Part shown: positions 13,624 through 15,123 of the stretch, in pieces
How the letters are laid out: each line of letters opens with the position of its first letter
Position numbering within the stretch: position 1 is the stretch's first letter
Assembly (NCBI GenBank): GCA_031263295.1
Contig: JAISGC010000102.1
Coordinates: 1-15,123, forward strand
Length of the DNA: 15,123 nt
Direction: 5' to 3'
Origin: Rickettsiales bacterium
Lineage (GTDB): Bacteria; Pseudomonadota; Alphaproteobacteria; Rs-D84
Position numbers and translations under genes: made by a program
Notes under the pieces: generated by a model
Databases searched by the model: none
What the model was told of the DNA's origin: nothing
The model's input: only the letters and a program-made list of their open reading frames with translations

Positions 13624-13833
13624 CTAAAACTTGAACCCGTCGAACTTTTTCTTAAAGTCCTCGGCGCGCTTGCCGCGGTCCTGCGCGATTTTCTGGCCGG
13701 TCCAGGCGGGATGGTTCAGATTGTCGACCGCGAGCGTCAGGTCCTTTTTGACGGCCGAAAACATTTTAATCTTTTCCCCTTTGGAATTGGTTATGGTGAT
13801 TTCGCCATATTCCGGGTGAATGCCCTGCTTCAT
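13624..13833 (-). CDS. rpmE: Ribosomal protein bL31
   Basis: A 69-aa large-subunit ribosomal protein: MKQGIHPEYGEITITNSKGE at the start and LNHPAWTGQKIAQDRGKRAE with DFKKKFDGF at the end, typical of bL31. The zinc-binding CxxC cysteines of the other bL31 type are absent, so this is the C-minus form. I chose the ATG at 13833 because AAAGGTG lies just upstream and MKQGIHP is the family start; upstream in-frame codons run through the promoter and repeat. It has its own promoter (13859-13886). Confidence 0.95.
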   Translation of the reverse strand: MKQGIHPEYGEITITNSKGEKIKMFSAVKKDLTLAVDNLNHPAWTGQKIAQDRGKRAEDFKKKFDGFKF

Positions 13834-13858
13834 AATTGACACCTTTATTTGCCCGGAG

Positions 13859-13886
13859 ATTATAGCGGATAAATCGCCGATTGCAA
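13859..13886 (-). promoter_or_regulatory. rpmE promoter
   Basis: On the minus strand: TTGCAA (13886-13881), 16-base spacer, TATAAT (13864-13859), about 25 bases before the bL31 ATG. It lies between the bL31 gene and family D copy 3, so the element is upstream of the promoter and outside the rpmE transcript. Confidence 0.75.
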
Positions 13887-13894
13887 GTATATTT

Positions 13895-13985
13895 AGCAAT
13901 GAGCAACGAGCAATGAGCAATTGAAACTTGCCGAAATCGCCGAGGCTCTTTCACGCGCCGCAATTGCTCATTGCTCATTGCTCAC
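13895..13985. repeat. Palindromic element, unit ATGAGCA (family D, copy 3)
   Basis: Arms 13899-13922 and 13962-13985 match at 22 of 24 positions; a partial extra unit begins at 13895. The core (GAAACTTGCCGAAATCGCCG and onward to ACGCGCCGC) is clearly related to the core of copy 1. The right arm encodes the last residues (SNEQ) and TGA stop of murG. Confidence 0.92.
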
Positions 13986-15014
13986 TATCCGAAGGATATT
14001 CTCCACCGCCCTATTCGGCACCTTTGCGGCGGCGGCCATCTTCCGCAGGCGCTCGGGCTTGTCCAAGAGTTTTCTCAGCGTCGCGGCCAAAAGTTCGGGC
14101 GTCAGGTCCTTCTGTTCGATAACAATCCCGCCGCCGTTTTTGGCAAACTGCTTCGCATTGGCCAATTGATCCGGGTTGATGCCGAGCGGCACCAGAATGG
14201 CCGGAACGCCGACGGCCTGCATCTCGGCGACGGTGCTCGCGCCCGAACGCGAGATAACCAGGTCGGCGGCGGCCAATTCGTCCGCCATATTTTTTATGAA
14301 CGAGAGCACATTATTTTTGACGCCCATCGCGGCGTATTCTTTCCGCAACAGCCCGACATTTTCGGGACGGGTTTGATGAATTATGAATAAAGGTATCAGG
14401 GAACAGGTATCAGGTATCAGGGTCGCCAATGCCTGCGGTATCGTTTCATCCAAAATCTTTGCGCCCAATGACCCGCCGGTTATAAGAATCCGCAGTTCTT
14501 TTTTCCTGGCGCCTGATACCTGTTCCCTGATACCTGATACCTGTAAAAACTCCTTCCTGACCGGCAATCCCGTGAACACCCCGACGCCGATTGGAAACGA
14601 AGTCATAAGGGTTCCGGCGAACTTCATCGCAAAGCGGTTGGCGCGGCCCATCGCGGCGTTCTGCTCGTGAAGGTATGTCGGAATGCGCCAGATGCGCCCC
14701 GCTATCAAAGGCGGCACCGAGGCATAGCCGCCGAAGGCGACGATTCTGTCGGGCCGCCGGAAAAGAAACCGCAGCGCCAGCCACAGAACCGAAACGCAAA
14801 TCTTGAACAGGGACCATAGTTGAAAGATGCGCCGCTTGGCTCCGACGCCCGACGCCCATACAGGTATCAGGCGCCAGGTATTGGGTATCAGATGGCGGCC
14901 GCGGCGGTCGGACGACACGACGACTTTATGGCCGCGCGCCCGCAGGGCGTCCGCAACCGCAAGCGCCGGAAAAATATGTCCGCCGGTCCCGCCGGTGGCA
15001 ATTAAATATTTCAT
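13968..15014 (-). CDS. murG: UDP-GlcNAc:lipid I N-acetylglucosaminyltransferase
   Basis: MurG transfers GlcNAc to lipid I to make lipid II on the inner face of the cytoplasmic membrane. At 348 aa it has the usual length. N-domain: GGTGGHIFPALAVADALRAR (8-27), VAFGGYASVPPLIAGRIWRI (92-111) and LHEQNAAMGRANR (115-127). C-domain: LITGGSLGAKILDETIPQA (177-195), IHQ, and VISRSGASTVAEMQAVGVPA with ILVPLG for UDP-GlcNAc binding. Three loops are encoded by GGTATCA-family repeats: LIPNTWRLIPV (42-52), QVSGIREQVSGAR (158-170) and LIPDTCSLIP (199-208). They fall between conserved core elements, so the enzyme is probably functional. The C-terminal SNEQ and stop come from a family D element. No ribosome site is visible before the ATG, where a GAGAACA array begins. 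Confidence 0.94.
   Translation of the reverse strand: MKYLIATGGTGGHIFPALAVADALRARGHKVVVSSDRRGRHLIPNTWRLIPVWASGVGAKRRIFQLWSLFKICVSVLWLALRFLFRRPDRIVAFGGYASVPPLIAGRIWRIPTYLHEQNAAMGRANRFAMKFAGTLMTSFPIGVGVFTGLPVRKEFLQVSGIREQVSGARKKELRILITGGSLGAKILDETIPQALATLIPDTCSLIPLFIIHQTRPENVGLLRKEYAAMGVKNNVLSFIKNMADELAAADLVISRSGASTVAEMQAVGVPAILVPLGINPDQLANAKQFAKNGGGIVIEQKDLTPELLAATLRKLLDKPERLRKMAAAAKVPNRAVENILRIVSNEQ
14391..14422. repeat. GGTATCA array in murG (family E, copy 1)
   Basis: Four 7-bp units lie in frame in murG. Bases 14391-14414 are a perfect 24-bp inverted match to 14512-14535 (copy 2). On the coding strand it reads LIPDTCSLIP. The third coding-strand unit is CTGTTCC instead of CTGATAC, which replaces an in-frame TGA with TGT. 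Confidence 0.9.
14505..14544. repeat. GGTATCA array in murG (family E, copy 2)
   Basis: Five 7-bp units in the opposite orientation to copy 1 are read as QVSGIREQVSGAR. It shares 24 bp with the truA copy (14519-14542) and 19 bp inverted with copy 3 (14505-14523 against 14860-14878). Confidence 0.9.
14860..14891. repeat. GGTATCA array in murG (family E, copy 3)
   Basis: A more degenerate array on the coding strand: CTGATAC, CCAATAC, CTGGCGC, CTGATAC, CTG. It is read as LIPNTWRLIPV at residues 42-52. The third unit carries TGG where TGA would otherwise be in frame. Confidence 0.8.
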
Positions 15015-15019
15015 ATTTA

Positions 15020-15123
15020 GTGAACAGAGAGCAGAGAACGCAAACGCTTCGCGTTTGCAGAGAACAGAGAACAGAGAATAAGAGAATGCAAACGCTTCGC
15101 GTTTGCAGAGAATAAGAGAATGG
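15020..15123. repeat. GAGAACA arrays with duplicated 19-bp palindrome (family G, runs off window)
   Basis: Direct GAGAACA-type 7-bp units surround two identical copies of a 19-bp palindrome: GCAAACGC, TTC, GCGTTTGC at 15040-15058 and 15088-15106. It starts about 6 bases upstream of the murG start codon and continues past the window edge, so an inverted partner arm cannot be excluded. No promoter or ribosome site for murG is visible in it. Confidence 0.85.

Noticed and set aside
13624..13920. Extended bL31 frame from 13920
   Set aside because: The added part runs through the promoter and repeat; the family start MKQGIHP with a good ribosome site lies at 13833.
12784..13985. CRISPR array of ATGAGCA repeats
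   Set aside because: The units are 7 bp, tandem and inverted around cores; there are no regular spacers of about 30 bp and no cas genes.
14375..14390. ATTCATA-like units next to murG copy 1 (coding FIIH)
   Set aside because: Only two units, and the residues cover the conserved HQ segment of MurG, so ordinary coding sequence is the simpler reading.

Overview
The window reads as a chromosomal segment of an alphaproteobacterium, probably a host-associated or otherwise uncultured lineage. The case rests on the gene order rmuC-def-fmt-truA, a 69-aa bL31 without zinc cysteines, an inositol-monophosphatase relative of the alphaproteobacterial 'DFGEVENLQ' type, a MurG gene, and GC-rich codon use. 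The standard bacterial code fits: TAA, TAG and TGA all serve as stops. No species can be named from the sequence alone.

Layout. The plus strand holds the 3' part of a large, unrecognised, Cys-rich protein with Gly/Ala-rich membrane-like segments (1-2802), a terminator, then a BrnT/BrnA toxin-antitoxin pair (2881-3454). A GC-rich hairpin repeat follows, then a drug-efflux-type locus: marR regulator, tolC-like outer membrane channel, a very short adaptor-like protein, and an RND pump (3659-9169). The minus strand, read from right to left, holds murG, rpmE, an inositol-monophosphatase-like gene with degraded catalytic motifs, tRNA-Pro(GGG), rmuC, def, fmt and truA. The two blocks converge at about 9170-9236.

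How the genes fit together. MarR has a consensus promoter with an inverted repeat placed as an operator. A second promoter starts at the marR stop codon and drives tolC, the adaptor and the pump. Def and Fmt handle N-formyl-methionine, and TruA and tRNA-Pro belong to the tRNA/translation set. MurG makes lipid II. Promoters are visible for rmuC and rpmE.

The most striking feature is a set of palindromic elements between about 5440 and the end of the window. Their arms are tandem degenerate 7-bp units (6-bp in one family). They sit at essentially every gene boundary there: tolC/adaptor, adaptor/RND, RND/truA, fmt/def, def/rmuC, rmuC/tRNA, tRNA/IMPase-like, IMPase-like/rpmE, rpmE/murG, and upstream of murG. 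Seven unit families can be told apart: GGGGTTA, ATTAGTC, ATTCATA, GGACTA, ATGAGCA, GGTATCA and GAGAACA. Several elements supply the stop codon and last residues of the neighbouring gene. One family (GGTATCA) lies in frame inside murG (three times) and truA (once), which recalls the Rickettsia palindromic elements. I regard this as the candidate undescribed system here. No gene for a mobilising enzyme is visible in the window.
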